From positions 1 to 64,000 of the forward strand of contig JBJMQS010000003.1 of NCBI GenBank assembly GCA_045802605.1: a DNA stretch of 64,000 nt. The letters are read 5' to 3'. The stretch is from JBJMQS01 sp045802605 (GTDB lineage Bacteria; Planctomycetota; Planctomycetia; Gemmatales; Gemmataceae). The notes under the pieces were generated by a model that made no database searches, was not told where the DNA came from, and saw nothing but the letters and a program-made list of their open reading frames with translations. The position numbers and the translations under genes were made by a program. Shown piece by piece: positions 39,881 through 48,239 of this stretch. Positions within the stretch are counted from its first letter, which is position 1; the number at the start of each line of letters is the position of its first letter.

Positions 39881-41197
39881 CTATCTTGCCTTCTCAGCTC
39901 GCAGCAATTGCAACGTAGCGTCTAGCATTTCAAAGCGTGTTTCTTCCAAATCCTGTTCTGTAAGGCCACCCATATCGAAGCGTGCTTGGTTCAAATCGAA
40001 CATCATCCTGGCGACGGAATAGAACCGCTGCCGCGCCTGGACACGCTGAGCCTGGTTGCTCGCTAAGTCGAGTGCGGCATCTCGCAGACGTCGGGATGAA
40101 GCTAACAAAATATCCAAAGTACCTCGGCCAACGCGATACTCTGCCATACGAAGTTTAAACTCACGTTGAGCACACTGAAACTTACTTTTTTCTAGTTTCA
40201 CTTCTGTAGAGTCACTATCAACAATTTGCAGTATTTCGCCGACCACACTTTTCTCAAATGCTGCAATTTCTTCCGGTGTTGGATTCAGTACGTCCACAAA
40301 ATCTTTTTTTCTCGGCAGCGAGTCCTGCGCGTTGGACGTTAAAGGAGGCGCCTGTTGCCGCGCTGCCGCATCCCCCGGCCCCGCGAGTTGGCCAACACCC
40401 AACCCCAACATCCCCGCGGCAACCAACATCACAGCCGCGACTTTCACCTTGCTCATAAACATGGCGTGAAGGACTCCTTCGGTAAGGGTGACGACCGCCG
40501 GCGCGATGGCCGTGGTCGGGCCGATGACTTGCAAAGCCAGGGCGATGAGAGAACTGCCGACGCTCGCGGAGCCGGCCTCGGACGCGAGCCCTGTCGTCAG
40601 CAGAGCGGCGGAAACGCCGAAGCCGCGGCGAGTGAGTGCCCGGCGAAGTCGTTCGCGGGCGGCGGCGAGCCGGGAAAGGACTGTTCCGCGCGGGCAGTCG
40701 AGGGATTGGGCAGCCTCTTCGGTCGATTTGCCGGCGAGGTAGCAAAGGACGATGGCACTGCGGAACCGGTCCGGAAGCCGGCTCACTTCCTCGTCGAGGA
40801 TCGAACGAAGCTCCGACCATTCCACTTCAGTGGACGGCTGGACAGATGATGATGGGGCAGCGGCCGCAATGACGCGCTTAGGCCGGGCCTTGAGAGCAGC
40901 CCGGACTGCCACGCGGTAGAGCCAACCGCCGGCCGAATCGGTGCGGCGAAACGACCCAGCTTTCCGGGCCAGAGCCAGAAACGTGGCCTGAAATGCATCT
41001 TCGGCTGAATGGCTATCCCGCAGCACCCGCCGGGCGACGCCCAAGACCATCGCGCCATGCCGGCGGACGAGTAGTTCGAAGGCCGGCTGGTCGCCGGTGC
41101 GGGCGTAGCGGTCGAGAAGCTCGCCATCGGGCACCGTTTCCGCTGCCGTCTGACGATGCAGGAAGTCCAGAAACCGTTTGGCCTCGCGAAAACGCAT
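39881..41197 (-). CDS. Membrane-tethered ECF sigma factor with C-terminal helical extension
   Basis: The 438-residue protein has sigma region 2 (LLDRYARTGDQPAFELLVRRHG, FQATFLALARKAGSF) and region 4 (RLPDRFRSAIVLCYLAGKSTEEAAQSLDCPRGTVLSRLAAARERLRR), then a Gly/Ala-rich linker, a hydrophobic segment at residues 251-268 (VKVAAVMLVAAGMLGLGVGQLAG), and a C-terminal region of helical character (VKLEKSKFQCAQREFKLRM, GGLTEQDLEETRFEMLDATL). The long C-terminal extension after the sigma domain matches the planctomycete-type sigma factors with membrane-anchored tails. The extension may be the sensor that controls the sigma part. No anti-sigma gene is next to it. Confidence 0.85.
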   Translation of the reverse strand: MRFREAKRFLDFLHRQTAAETVPDGELLDRYARTGDQPAFELLVRRHGAMVLGVARRVLRDSHSAEDAFQATFLALARKAGSFRRTDSAGGWLYRVAVRAALKARPKRVIAAAAPSSSVQPSTEVEWSELRSILDEEVSRLPDRFRSAIVLCYLAGKSTEEAAQSLDCPRGTVLSRLAAARERLRRALTRRGFGVSAALLTTGLASEAGSASVGSSLIALALQVIGPTTAIAPAVVTLTEGVLHAMFMSKVKVAAVMLVAAGMLGLGVGQLAGPGDAAARQQAPPLTSNAQDSLPRKKDFVDVLNPTPEEIAAFEKSVVGEILQIVDSDSTEVKLEKSKFQCAQREFKLRMAEYRVGRGTLDILLASSRRLRDAALDLASNQAQRVQARQRFYSVARMMFDLNQARFDMGGLTEQDLEETRFEMLDATLQLLRAEKAR

Positions 41198-41271
41198 GAC
41201 TCGCCTCGTGCATTACTATGCCGAGCGGGGCCGGTGCGATGCGCGCGAAGTGGGAAAATCTGGGCAAGAAA

Positions 41272-41317
41272 CGAAAAAACGAGCCGAAAGCGTTTCGAAG
41301 TACGCTCTCGGCTCGTT
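41272..41317 (-). terminator. Intrinsic terminator after the secreted thioredoxin-like gene
   Basis: On the minus strand, aacgagccgagagcgt pairs with acgctttcggctcgtt (one mismatch) and is followed by a run of T (ttttttcgtttc). It lies 12 nt downstream of the stop of the thioredoxin-like gene. Confidence 0.85.
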
Positions 41318-41328
41318 CAAAAGGCGTT

Positions 41329-41802
41329 TTACTTGGCGGGCGGCGGCGAGACCTTGGCCGCTGAGCGGGTCACGCTCACCGGCTGGATCGGCGCCTTGGC
41401 AATCAGCTCGTTCTCTTCCATCCAGGCAAAGGCGTCGATGAGCTCGGTGGCCGGCTGGTAACCGGACAAGCTGACGACGATCCGCCCATCGGGCAGAACG
41501 ATGAGAATGCTGGGGTACGAGGTGACCATGGCTTGTTGGACCAAGCCCGGCTCTTGAGGACCGTTGACCTTTACGCAGATACAGCGGTCGAGATACTTGA
41601 GCAGACCCGGATCTCGCAGGGTCGTGGATTCGAGGCGTCGACAGTAGATACACGAATCAGAAGTAAATTGGACGAAGACAGGTTTTTTCGAGGCTGCAGC
41701 CTCCTTGCGCGCGAGCGTGTAGTCCGGAACCCACGCTGGTTCAGCTCCGTAGGAGCCACTGGCTAGACCAAGAAAGCTCAGGGTGATTATCCAAGTTCGC
41801 AT
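41329..41802 (-). CDS. Secreted thioredoxin-like protein
   Basis: The 157-residue protein begins with a signal peptide (MRTWIITLSFLGLASGSYGA) and has a thioredoxin fold with DYTLARKEAAASKKPVFVQFTSDSCIYCRRLE; the active-site motif is CIYC in the usual position after the first strand. The cis-Pro region TSYPSILIVLPDGRI is present. Such exported thioredoxins maintain disulfide balance in the periplasm or drive cytochrome assembly; the exact partner is unknown. GGGGAGAAG lies 6 nt before the start, and an intrinsic terminator follows. Confidence 0.85.
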   Translation of the reverse strand: MRTWIITLSFLGLASGSYGAEPAWVPDYTLARKEAAASKKPVFVQFTSDSCIYCRRLESTTLRDPGLLKYLDRCICVKVNGPQEPGLVQQAMVTSYPSILIVLPDGRIVVSLSGYQPATELIDAFAWMEENELIAKAPIQPVSVTRSAAKVSPPPAK

Positions 41803-41896
41803 AATGCTTCTCCCCAGGACCGAGCGGCTTTAGTTAAATCGGCCGCCGGCGGACCATTCTTACCCGAAACCGTTCGGATTCAGGCCCGCTAGAAAC

Positions 41897-41932
41897 AAAA
41901 ACCCCCCGGACACGGATGTATCCAGGGGGTTT
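41897..41932 (-). terminator. Intrinsic terminator of tRNA-Arg
   Basis: On the minus strand the tRNA is followed by aaaccccctggatac-atcc-gtgtccggggggttttt, a G+C-rich hairpin with T residues on the 3' side. It is about 15 nt downstream of the tRNA 3' end. Confidence 0.88.
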
Positions 41933-41946
41933 GACAGTTATACGAA

Positions 41947-42020
41947 TACGCCCGACAGGAGTCGAACCTGTAACCTTCGGCTTCGGAGGCCGACGCTCTA
42001 TCCAATTGAGCTACGGGCGC
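41947..42020 (-). tRNA. tRNA-Arg (anticodon CCG)
   Basis: On the minus strand the sequence gcgcccgtagctcaattgg starts a complete cloverleaf. The D-stem is GCTC/GAGC. The anticodon stem TCGGC/GCCGA holds the loop CTCCGAA with anticodon CCG, and the T-arm is ACAGG-TTCGACT-CCTGT. The acceptor stem GCGCCCG pairs with CGGGCGT, with a G-T closing pair at position 1. There is no encoded CCA. CCG reads the arginine codon CGG. The gene stands alone and is followed by its own terminator. Confidence 0.95.
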
Positions 42021-42074
42021 TTAGGGAAAATAATTTAGACTAAAGTAATCCTCCAGAGGCCAGTAGAGATTCGA

Positions 42075-43133
42075 TTATGACGCGCTGGGTTCGCGCCGCA
42101 CACCAATCTCTACTAACTCGGTGATGTTTCCACGCACACCCACCCAGTTACCAATTTGCCCACCTCCTCCAGCCACTCCCTGCGCAAGACCGCGCGTCAG
42201 AATCCACCAACAGAAGAAACACTGGTTCGACGCCGCGCCGGGCAGTGCGTTCGGATCACGCGCGAGGATCTCGTCACGCAGCGCGGTCAACCCTTCGCTG
42301 AAAACGCGGCCAACGTACGGATGTGCGCGGGCCGTCTCGACGATCTCGGCGACGCTATCACTGTTGATATTGCCGATGGTCAACTGGTCCAGGTCCGAAG
42401 CGAAGCCGCAGCAGGGTTTCACCTCGCCTTTCGGGGTAACGATCAGAGCTTGGCCGGGGCCTTCGCAGTAATCCTCCTCAAACCAGGAACCGTCCCACCC
42501 GCCTTCGAATCGCTCAGCCCGTTCGACCGGCGCGAGGTGATTCCAGTTGAGGGTGATAGTCAGCTCCGGCGTCACGATCAGCCGTCGCTTCAGGACCGAC
42601 GACCATTCCATCACGCCGCCGAGCTCTTGGACCAGCGCGTTGATTGGCTCCAGGCCTACGTCCGGAGAGCGGCTGGCGTACGAGATTGAAACGATGGTGT
42701 CGCGGTCGAAGACCCGGCGAGCCACCCGGCAAAACTCGGCGAGCTGCGTCGTGTACTTGGTGCCGTGGAACTTATCGACCGACAAACCGAGCTTGCCGGC
42801 GAAACCCGCATCCCTCAATTCTGTCAGGATTTGCGTCAAGTGCTCGACGTCGCGGTGCCACACGCCGTTGGTCATGACTTTGTCAAAACGGAAGCCAAGC
42901 TTGGCCGCACGACGAGTGATCGCGATCACGAACTCGGGATAGAGGAACGGCTCACCGCCGGTGAAGCCGAGCGTGCGGATGCCGTAACGGTGAGCGTCTT
43001 CCAGGAAGCGAAGAGCGACGTCGATGTCGAGCCGGTCGGGCCATTCGATCGGCACGCAACAATGTGGGCAATCCAGGTTGCACTGGTAAGTGCCGGCGAA
43101 GAAGATGTACCGGGGCTGGAAGCGACGTTGCAT
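42075..43133 (-). CDS. Radical SAM protein
   Basis: From ATG 43133 the protein is 352 residues; the frame upstream to 43220 is repeat sequence. The N-terminal FFAGTYQCNLDCPHCCVPIEW carries a CxxxCxxC cluster motif for a [4Fe-4S] bound to S-adenosylmethionine. The TIM-barrel follows with GIRTLGFTGGEPFLYPEFV. The C-terminal part has further Cys (EGPGQALIVTPKGEVKPCCGF, NQCFFCWWILTRGL), resembling SPASM-type auxiliary cluster sites. The substrate cannot be seen. It is followed on the same strand, after a palindrome, by the tRNA and preceded by a ferredoxin gene. Confidence 0.85.
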   Translation of the reverse strand: MQRRFQPRYIFFAGTYQCNLDCPHCCVPIEWPDRLDIDVALRFLEDAHRYGIRTLGFTGGEPFLYPEFVIAITRRAAKLGFRFDKVMTNGVWHRDVEHLTQILTELRDAGFAGKLGLSVDKFHGTKYTTQLAEFCRVARRVFDRDTIVSISYASRSPDVGLEPINALVQELGGVMEWSSVLKRRLIVTPELTITLNWNHLAPVERAERFEGGWDGSWFEEDYCEGPGQALIVTPKGEVKPCCGFASDLDQLTIGNINSDSVAEIVETARAHPYVGRVFSEGLTALRDEILARDPNALPGAASNQCFFCWWILTRGLAQGVAGGGGQIGNWVGVRGNITELVEIGVRREPSAS

Positions 43134-43155
43134 GGGGGCATGATAGCAGAATGGA

Positions 43156-43223
43156 GAATTGAACCGCAGAGTACGCAGAGAGCACTGAGTCGAGTATTCT
43201 CTGCGTACTCTGCGGTTCAATTC
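43156..43223. repeat. CCGCAGAGTACGC-family palindrome overlapping the ferredoxin stop
   Basis: Arms 43156-43181 (gaattgaaccgcagagtacgcagaga) and 43198-43223 are exactly complementary over 26 bp. The TGA stop of the 2Fe-2S ferredoxin gene (minus strand 43219-43217) lies in the right arm. It separates the ferredoxin and radical SAM genes. Confidence 0.93.
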
Positions 43224-43603
43224 TTCTCTTCACATGAGAGTGGATTGTTCGCGAAGATCCATTCTTTGACTGGCTCGTTGTTCTCCAAGTGCTGGGTCAC
43301 GAAGAGCGGGATACGATCGGCGGTCATGCCGCGGTACCAAGTACCCCCGGGGTAAACCACCATGACCGGCCCATGGGCACAGACCCGCAAACAGCCGGCC
43401 CGGGTGCGGTAACAGGCGTTCGGCCCGCTACCCAGGCTCAGTTCCCGATCCTTCAACTCCTTCTTGAGCGCGTCCCAAGCCGCCGTCCCATCTTCGGGCG
43501 TGCAGCAGTTGGGCCCAGCACAAAGGAACACATGGCGGTGATAATTGCCGATGCCCAGCCGCTCGACCGTTTGCTCGATCCGTTCGTCCGTATTTTTGCC
43601 CAT
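43217..43603 (-). CDS. Thioredoxin-like 2Fe-2S ferredoxin domain protein
   Basis: The 128-residue protein has RHVFLCAGPNCC (first Cys pair) and GPNACYRTRAGCLRVCAHGPVMVVYPGGTWY (second Cys pair, C-x3-C), the signature of thioredoxin-fold [2Fe-2S] ferredoxins, soluble electron carriers. Its start overlaps the P-type ATPase stop in TAATG, so translation is probably coupled. The end lies inside a palindrome that supplies its stop codon. The partner enzyme is unknown; the adjacent radical SAM enzyme needs an electron donor, so a link is plausible. Confidence 0.88.
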   Translation of the reverse strand: MGKNTDERIEQTVERLGIGNYHRHVFLCAGPNCCTPEDGTAAWDALKKELKDRELSLGSGPNACYRTRAGCLRVCAHGPVMVVYPGGTWYRGMTADRIPLFVTQHLENNEPVKEWIFANNPLSCEEKN

Positions 43604-46600
43604 TATTTCCCTCGCCGAAATTGGCGCATGACCTCACCGAACACCAGGACCGATGCCGTAACTCCGGCAATTGCAAGCCATTCGGTCAGATCCAGGGGCC
43701 GGACGTTGAAGACCCGGCCACCAAAGGTCACGATCGATATCTGGCCAACCACGATGAGAGCGGTGATAGCCAGAAAGACCGGGTTGCGAAACAGCCCATG
43801 CAGCACGCTGACGTCGGGCGTCAGCGACCGGCAATTGAACTGATTCCACACCTGGAAGAACACATAAATGGTAAAGAAAATGGTCGCCTGCCGGTAGGTG
43901 AATGGCTCGATCCGCGAGGCCTCATCGCCGCCATACCATCCTTGGAGCTTCATTCCCAAAAGCAGACCCAGCATGACGACCACGAAAAACGCCGCGGTCG
44001 CGCCGATCGTGATCATCATCGACCGCGTCAGGATGCTCTCGTCCCGCCGTTTTGGTCGCATCTGCATGAGCCCCCGCCGCGGCGGCTCCGAACAGAGCGC
44101 GATCGCAGCGAATGTGTCCATGATCACGTTAATCCACAGCATTTGCAGTACAGTGAATGGCGGTTGCGTGCCCAACAGCGTGCCGAAAAAGGCTATCGCC
44201 AGTGCACTTACGTTGATCGTCAACTGAAACTGCAAGAACCGCTGAATATTCTCGTAAAGTGCCCGGCCCCAGTGAACTGCACGGACTATCGTGGCGAAGG
44301 AATCGTCGAGCAGCACGATCTTGCTGGCTTCCTTCGCCACTTCGGTGCCGGACAGGCCCATCGACAAGCCGACATCCGCGCGTTTCAGTGCCGGAGCGTC
44401 ATTGGTCCCATCGCCGGTCATGGCCACGACTTCGCCGCGAGCTTGGAGCAATAGCACAAGACGCAACTTGTCGAGCGGCTTCGCCCGGGCCAGCACCCGA
44501 AAGCGAGGTAGCAGAGCCGTCACTTCGTCGTCGCTCAGAGCATTGAATTCGTCGCTGGTCAAAAGTACGGCGTCCGGCGTGTCGAGCAGACCGACATCCG
44601 CCGCGATCGAACGGGCGGTTTGCGGATTGTCGCCAGTGATCATTATCACTTCGATGCCGGCCGATCGGCATTGCGCCACTGCACCTGGGACCTCATCGCG
44701 GAGCGGATCGCGAATGGCGACATGGCCGACGTACACCAAGTTGGTTTCCAGATCGTCGGGGTGATTGCTTTGATCTGGCCCTAACTCTAATGGGCTCTCC
44801 AAACCATTTTGTTCCCTTCCCCCGCCCTCCGGTCCCCTCCCCCCTTGTGGGGGAGGGCTAGGGTGGGGGGTCGAAGCGCGCGAGGGTTCAACCCCCCACC
44901 CTAGCCCTCCCCCACAAGGGGGGAGGGGACCGGAGGGCGGGGGGAAGGGACTAGAGAGTTGCGGGGGTCGTTCAGCTGGCGATGATAAGCACAACGACCT
45001 GCGCTGATAACCGAAAGCGAGAGTGCGCATCGCGCGGCCGGTGGCGGTACCGATGGCATCTGTGACCGCGCGGCGAGCGGCATCGTCCCAAGGCTTTTCG
45101 AGGCCGGCCTCGTCGAGATAGTGCGTCGAATTCGCGAGCAACCATTCCGGGGCGCCTTTGACGAGCACGAGCGGCTGGCCATCGACTTCCACGACTGTTG
45201 ACATGCGCTTCCGTTCGGAACTGAAGTGAAACTGGTTCCGAATTACGGCACCGTTGCGAATTTTGGCATACCCGCCACAGTCGATCAGCCACAGCAGCAA
45301 AGCCGCTTCAGTCGGATTGCCGAGCGGCACAAGCTGGCCGTCTTTCTCTTCCAGGTGCGCCGTCGAGTTCACCGCCGCGATTAATGCAATCCAATCGGCA
45401 GGCTGTGACGCCGGTAGCCGCGGCGCCAGTTGGCGAGCGGCATCGCCTTCGACCAAGCCGCCGACCCAACCGACGGCGACGACGCGCATTTTGTTTTGCG
45501 TGAGGGTGCCGGTCTTGTCGGTGCAAATGACGGTGGCGGAACCGATCGTTTCGCACGCCACCATTTGCCGAACAAGGCTCTTCGCCCGGGTCATCTTGCG
45601 CATCGCCAGTGCCAGCGATACGGTGACGCTCATCGGCAGCCCTTCCGGCACCGCGACCACGATGATCACGACCATCACCACGAATGCTTGCAATATTTCG
45701 CCAAGACTGGCTCGCAGCAGATCCGACTGGACCTCGCCATTCGCAAATGGCCACACGATTCGCCCGTGATAAAGGTCGGCACCGATGAAGGCGATGAACA
45801 CGGCCACGGCGGCGACATAACCGACGGTGCTGATCAGCCCTGCGAGCTTTTCCAGCTTGTGTTGCAGTGGCGTCAACTCGCGCTCGACATTCAATCGTCG
45901 CCGCACTCGGGCAGCCGGCTCATCGGGATTGTCGCTCAGTGATTTGGCGAGTTGCCCCAGTTGAGTCGCATCGCCGACCGCGGCGATGACCACTCGGCCG
46001 ACGCCCTGCACCACCTGCGTGCCGCGGAATACGCAGCCAGATTGTTCCGGCCCCTCAGTCGTGCCATTGCCGACCAATTTCTCCACCGGCTCGGATTCAC
46101 CCGTCAGAAGTGATTGATCAACGTGCAAATCGGCGGCGGAAACAACGGAGCCATCAGCGGGAAACTCGTCGCCGCCTTCGACCAGTAGCACATCGCCGAC
46201 GACGACGTCTTCTAGGAGAACCGACTGGGGCAGGCCATTACGCAGAGCTTTGACCGTGCGATCCGCTGTGCGGGCGTTGAGCAGTTCAAATTCGCGATCA
46301 CTCTTGTACTCGCTGAAGAAACTGACGCCCGTGGCGAGCGCGACCGCGATCATGACGGCCAAGCCTTCCGCCGGCACGTGCCCCGCCCAGGCGGCGCTGA
46401 TCACCGCGAGAACTCCGGCCACGACGAAAGAAAAAGCGGGCAGCCATTTGCGGGCGGCCGGTGCTAGCAAACCCGCAAAGCCTAGTAGGACCACGAGACC
46501 AAGCGCCAACCCACCGAGGCGGTTCGAACCACCCCGCGCCGGGTCAAAAAGATCCACGACTAACTGAAGCAGGGCCGCGCCGAGCAAGATGCGAATGATC

Positions 46601-46764
46601 GGCTCGTCGAATTTGGAAATGAACTTTTTCCAGGCTGCCTCGCGCGGCAAAGGCTGCAATGTGTTCGCGCCGAATTTGGCCCGGCTTCGTGCGATGGCAA
46701 CGTCGTCGAGGCCGACCGCGAGATCGAGATTCAATTCACGAATAATGTCGGCAAGGCTATGCAT
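43603..46764 (-). CDS. P-type Ca2+ ATPase (plasma-membrane type), with an in-frame repeat insertion
   Basis: The 1,053-residue protein is a type IIB P-ATPase. Seen in order are the actuator segment DQSLLTGESEPVEKLVG, M4 with VVAVPEGLPMSVTVSLALAMRKM, the phosphorylation loop VICTDKTGTLTQNKMR (Asp416), the nucleotide-binding domain, the P-domain MITGDNPQTARSIA and MTGDGTNDAPALKRADVGLSMG, M5 FLQFQLTINVSALAIAFFGT and M6 NVIMDTFAAIALCSEPP. These match PMCA-like calcium pumps. Between FGYQRR and NLVYVGHVAIRDP, at about residues 604-651, lies a Pro/Gly-rich stretch containing GGGLGWGVEPSRAST and HPSPPPQGGRG, encoded by a 138-bp palindrome (44813-44950). It sits at the nucleotide-binding/P-domain hinge. 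Whether it is tolerated is unknown. Confidence 0.93.
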   Translation of the reverse strand: MHSLADIIRELNLDLAVGLDDVAIARSRAKFGANTLQPLPREAAWKKFISKFDEPIIRILLGAALLQLVVDLFDPARGGSNRLGGLALGLVVLLGFAGLLAPAARKWLPAFSFVVAGVLAVISAAWAGHVPAEGLAVMIAVALATGVSFFSEYKSDREFELLNARTADRTVKALRNGLPQSVLLEDVVVGDVLLVEGGDEFPADGSVVSAADLHVDQSLLTGESEPVEKLVGNGTTEGPEQSGCVFRGTQVVQGVGRVVIAAVGDATQLGQLAKSLSDNPDEPAARVRRRLNVERELTPLQHKLEKLAGLISTVGYVAAVAVFIAFIGADLYHGRIVWPFANGEVQSDLLRASLGEILQAFVVMVVIIVVAVPEGLPMSVTVSLALAMRKMTRAKSLVRQMVACETIGSATVICTDKTGTLTQNKMRVVAVGWVGGLVEGDAARQLAPRLPASQPADWIALIAAVNSTAHLEEKDGQLVPLGNPTEAALLLWLIDCGGYAKIRNGAVIRNQFHFSSERKRMSTVVEVDGQPLVLVKGAPEWLLANSTHYLDEAGLEKPWDDAARRAVTDAIGTATGRAMRTLAFGYQRRSLCLSSPAERPPQLSSPFPPPSGPLPPCGGGLGWGVEPSRASTPHPSPPPQGGRGPEGGGREQNGLESPLELGPDQSNHPDDLETNLVYVGHVAIRDPLRDEVPGAVAQCRSAGIEVIMITGDNPQTARSIAADVGLLDTPDAVLLTSDEFNALSDDEVTALLPRFRVLARAKPLDKLRLVLLLQARGEVVAMTGDGTNDAPALKRADVGLSMGLSGTEVAKEASKIVLLDDSFATIVRAVHWGRALYENIQRFLQFQLTINVSALAIAFFGTLLGTQPPFTVLQMLWINVIMDTFAAIALCSEPPRRGLMQMRPKRRDESILTRSMMITIGATAAFFVVVMLGLLLGMKLQGWYGGDEASRIEPFTYRQATIFFTIYVFFQVWNQFNCRSLTPDVSVLHGLFRNPVFLAITALIVVGQISIVTFGGRVFNVRPLDLTEWLAIAGVTASVLVFGEVMRQFRRGK
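44813..44950. repeat. Long palindrome inside the Ca2+ ATPase gene
   Basis: Arms of about 58 bp, beginning tcccttcccccgccctcc... and containing ctccccccttgtgggggagggctagggtgggg, are complementary to each other around a short centre (cgaagcgcgcgagggttc). The whole block is read in-frame, and it holds no stop codon in the reading frame. Such long palindromes are expected to be highly unstable, which is consistent with recent insertion. Confidence 0.9.
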
Positions 46765-46805
46765 GTGCGGTGCAAGATTGGAGCGATTAGCCGCGCCGAC
46801 CTCGA

Positions 46806-47366
46806 TTACTGCTCCATCACCTCGGCGGTCTTCTTGTCCGCAAGGTCCTGAACTTTGGCTTCGTAATTCTTGAGCAGGTTTTGCACCTTCTCGTGGCCTT
46901 GGTCGCGCTCATCCTCGGCCATCTGCTTCGACTTCTCGGCCGTATCGAAGTGCTTGTTGGCGTCGCGGCGAATATTCCGGCACGCCACCTTGGCCTCTTC
47001 GGCGAGCTTCTTGATCACTGCGCCCATCTTCTTGCGCTGCTCGCCGGACATCGCGGGCACCTGCAGCCGGATCACTTTGCCGTCATTATTCGGCGCCAAA
47101 CCGAGATCACTGGAGCGAATCGCTTTGTCGATATCCTTGATGACGGACACATCGAATGGCCGGACGACGATTTGCTGCGGCTCCGGCGTCGAGACCTGGG
47201 CCAACTGCTTGATCGGCGTCGGCGAGCCGTAGTACTCGACGCGGATGGAATCGAGCAGCGCGGGAGACGCTCTGCCCGTCCTTAGTCCTTTCAGCTCATT
47301 GCGGAACACCTCGGTGGCTTTCTCCATCCGCTCTTCGGTGTCTTTCATGATCTGCGCTGTATTCAT
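46806..47366 (-). CDS. frr: Ribosome recycling factor
   Basis: RRF dissociates post-termination ribosomes with EF-G. The 186-residue protein has the classic helix 1 (MKDTEERMEKATEVFRNEL, GLRTGRASPALLD), the beta-domain (IRVEYYGSPTPIKQLAQVST), IVVRPFDVSVIKDIDKAIRSSDLGLAPNNDGKVIRLQVPAMSGEQRK and the long C-terminal helices (EEAKVACRNIRRDANKH). GGAG lies 8 nt upstream of the start. It begins 4 nt after pyrH. rpsB and tsf, often upstream of pyrH-frr, are not in this window. Confidence 0.95.
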   Translation of the reverse strand: MNTAQIMKDTEERMEKATEVFRNELKGLRTGRASPALLDSIRVEYYGSPTPIKQLAQVSTPEPQQIVVRPFDVSVIKDIDKAIRSSDLGLAPNNDGKVIRLQVPAMSGEQRKKMGAVIKKLAEEAKVACRNIRRDANKHFDTAEKSKQMAEDERDQGHEKVQNLLKNYEAKVQDLADKKTAEVMEQ

Positions 47367-47370
47367 GATT

Positions 47371-48102
47371 TCACTCCGTCACCAAAGTCCCAATCGGATG
47401 GCCCGCAATGGCTCGCTCGATGTTGCCGTCGCGCTTGAAGTTGAAGACCAAAATCGGCAGCTTGCTCTCGCGGCACATGTCGATGGCGGCCATGTCCATG
47501 ACGCGAAGGTTGTCCCGAATCACTTGAGCGAAGGTCAGCTTATCGTAGCGCACTGCATGCGGGTTTTGTTCGGGGTCGGCGTTGTAGACGCCATCGACGC
47601 GCGTCGCCTTGAGCACCACTTCGGCGCGAAGCTCACGGGCCCGCAGCGCGGCCGCAGTGTCGGTGGTCACAAACGGGTTGCCGGTGCCGCCTGCCAGAAT
47701 CACCACGCGGCCCTTTTCCAGGTGGCGTAAAGCGCGCCGGCGAATGAATGGCTCGGCGAACGTCTCCATGCGCGAGGCCGTCATGAGCCGGGTGCTGCAG
47801 TTGAGACTCTCGAGAGCGTCTTGCAGAGCGAGGCCATTCATCACGGTGGCGAGCATCCCCATGTAATGGGCGGTGCTTTCCTTGATGACGCCTTCGCCGC
47901 CGGCTGAGAATTGCGCGCCGCGGAGCAGATTGCCGCCGCCAACCACGATCGCCAATTGCACGCCGCGATCGACGACGCGCTGCGCCTGGCGGGCGACATT
48001 GAGCGTTTCGTCGATGGAGATACCGCTCTTGGAGGCGTGGCCAAAGCCTTCGCCGCTAAGCTTGAGAACGACCCGGCGGTATTTCGGTTGCAGGTCATCC
48101 AT
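47371..48102 (-). CDS. pyrH: UMP kinase
   Basis: PyrH phosphorylates UMP to UDP in pyrimidine synthesis. The 243-residue protein shows the amino-acid-kinase fold: YRRVVLKLSGEGFGHA at the N-terminus (Gly-rich phosphate loop), VQLAIVVGGGNLLRGAQ, ADRAFIRRRALRH-like RAIRHLEKGRVVILAGGTGNPFVTTDTAAALRA, EVVLKATRVDGVYNADPEQNP and the final PILVFNFKRDGNIERAIAG. Length is normal. Its promoter region is shared with the divergent small membrane protein gene. Together with frr it forms a two-gene operon. Confidence 0.95.
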   Translation of the reverse strand: MDDLQPKYRRVVLKLSGEGFGHASKSGISIDETLNVARQAQRVVDRGVQLAIVVGGGNLLRGAQFSAGGEGVIKESTAHYMGMLATVMNGLALQDALESLNCSTRLMTASRMETFAEPFIRRRALRHLEKGRVVILAGGTGNPFVTTDTAAALRARELRAEVVLKATRVDGVYNADPEQNPHAVRYDKLTFAQVIRDNLRVMDMAAIDMCRESKLPILVFNFKRDGNIERAIAGHPIGTLVTE

Positions 48103-48239
48103 TTGGCGGCTTCCGTGGGCTCCATCGCTGGTATAGCGAGCGGCCCGGAAACGGAAACGGCCGGTACAGTTTGTGCAAATGTGTTCTGCGTCGCCCCGAA
48201 GCCACTAGATCGCGGCGCTCGCGCCAAGGAGTTAGGGAT

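Noticed and set aside
33203..41197. A single regulatory unit of the two ECF sigma factors
   Set aside because: They lie 6 kb apart, belong to different structural types, and have unrelated genes between them.
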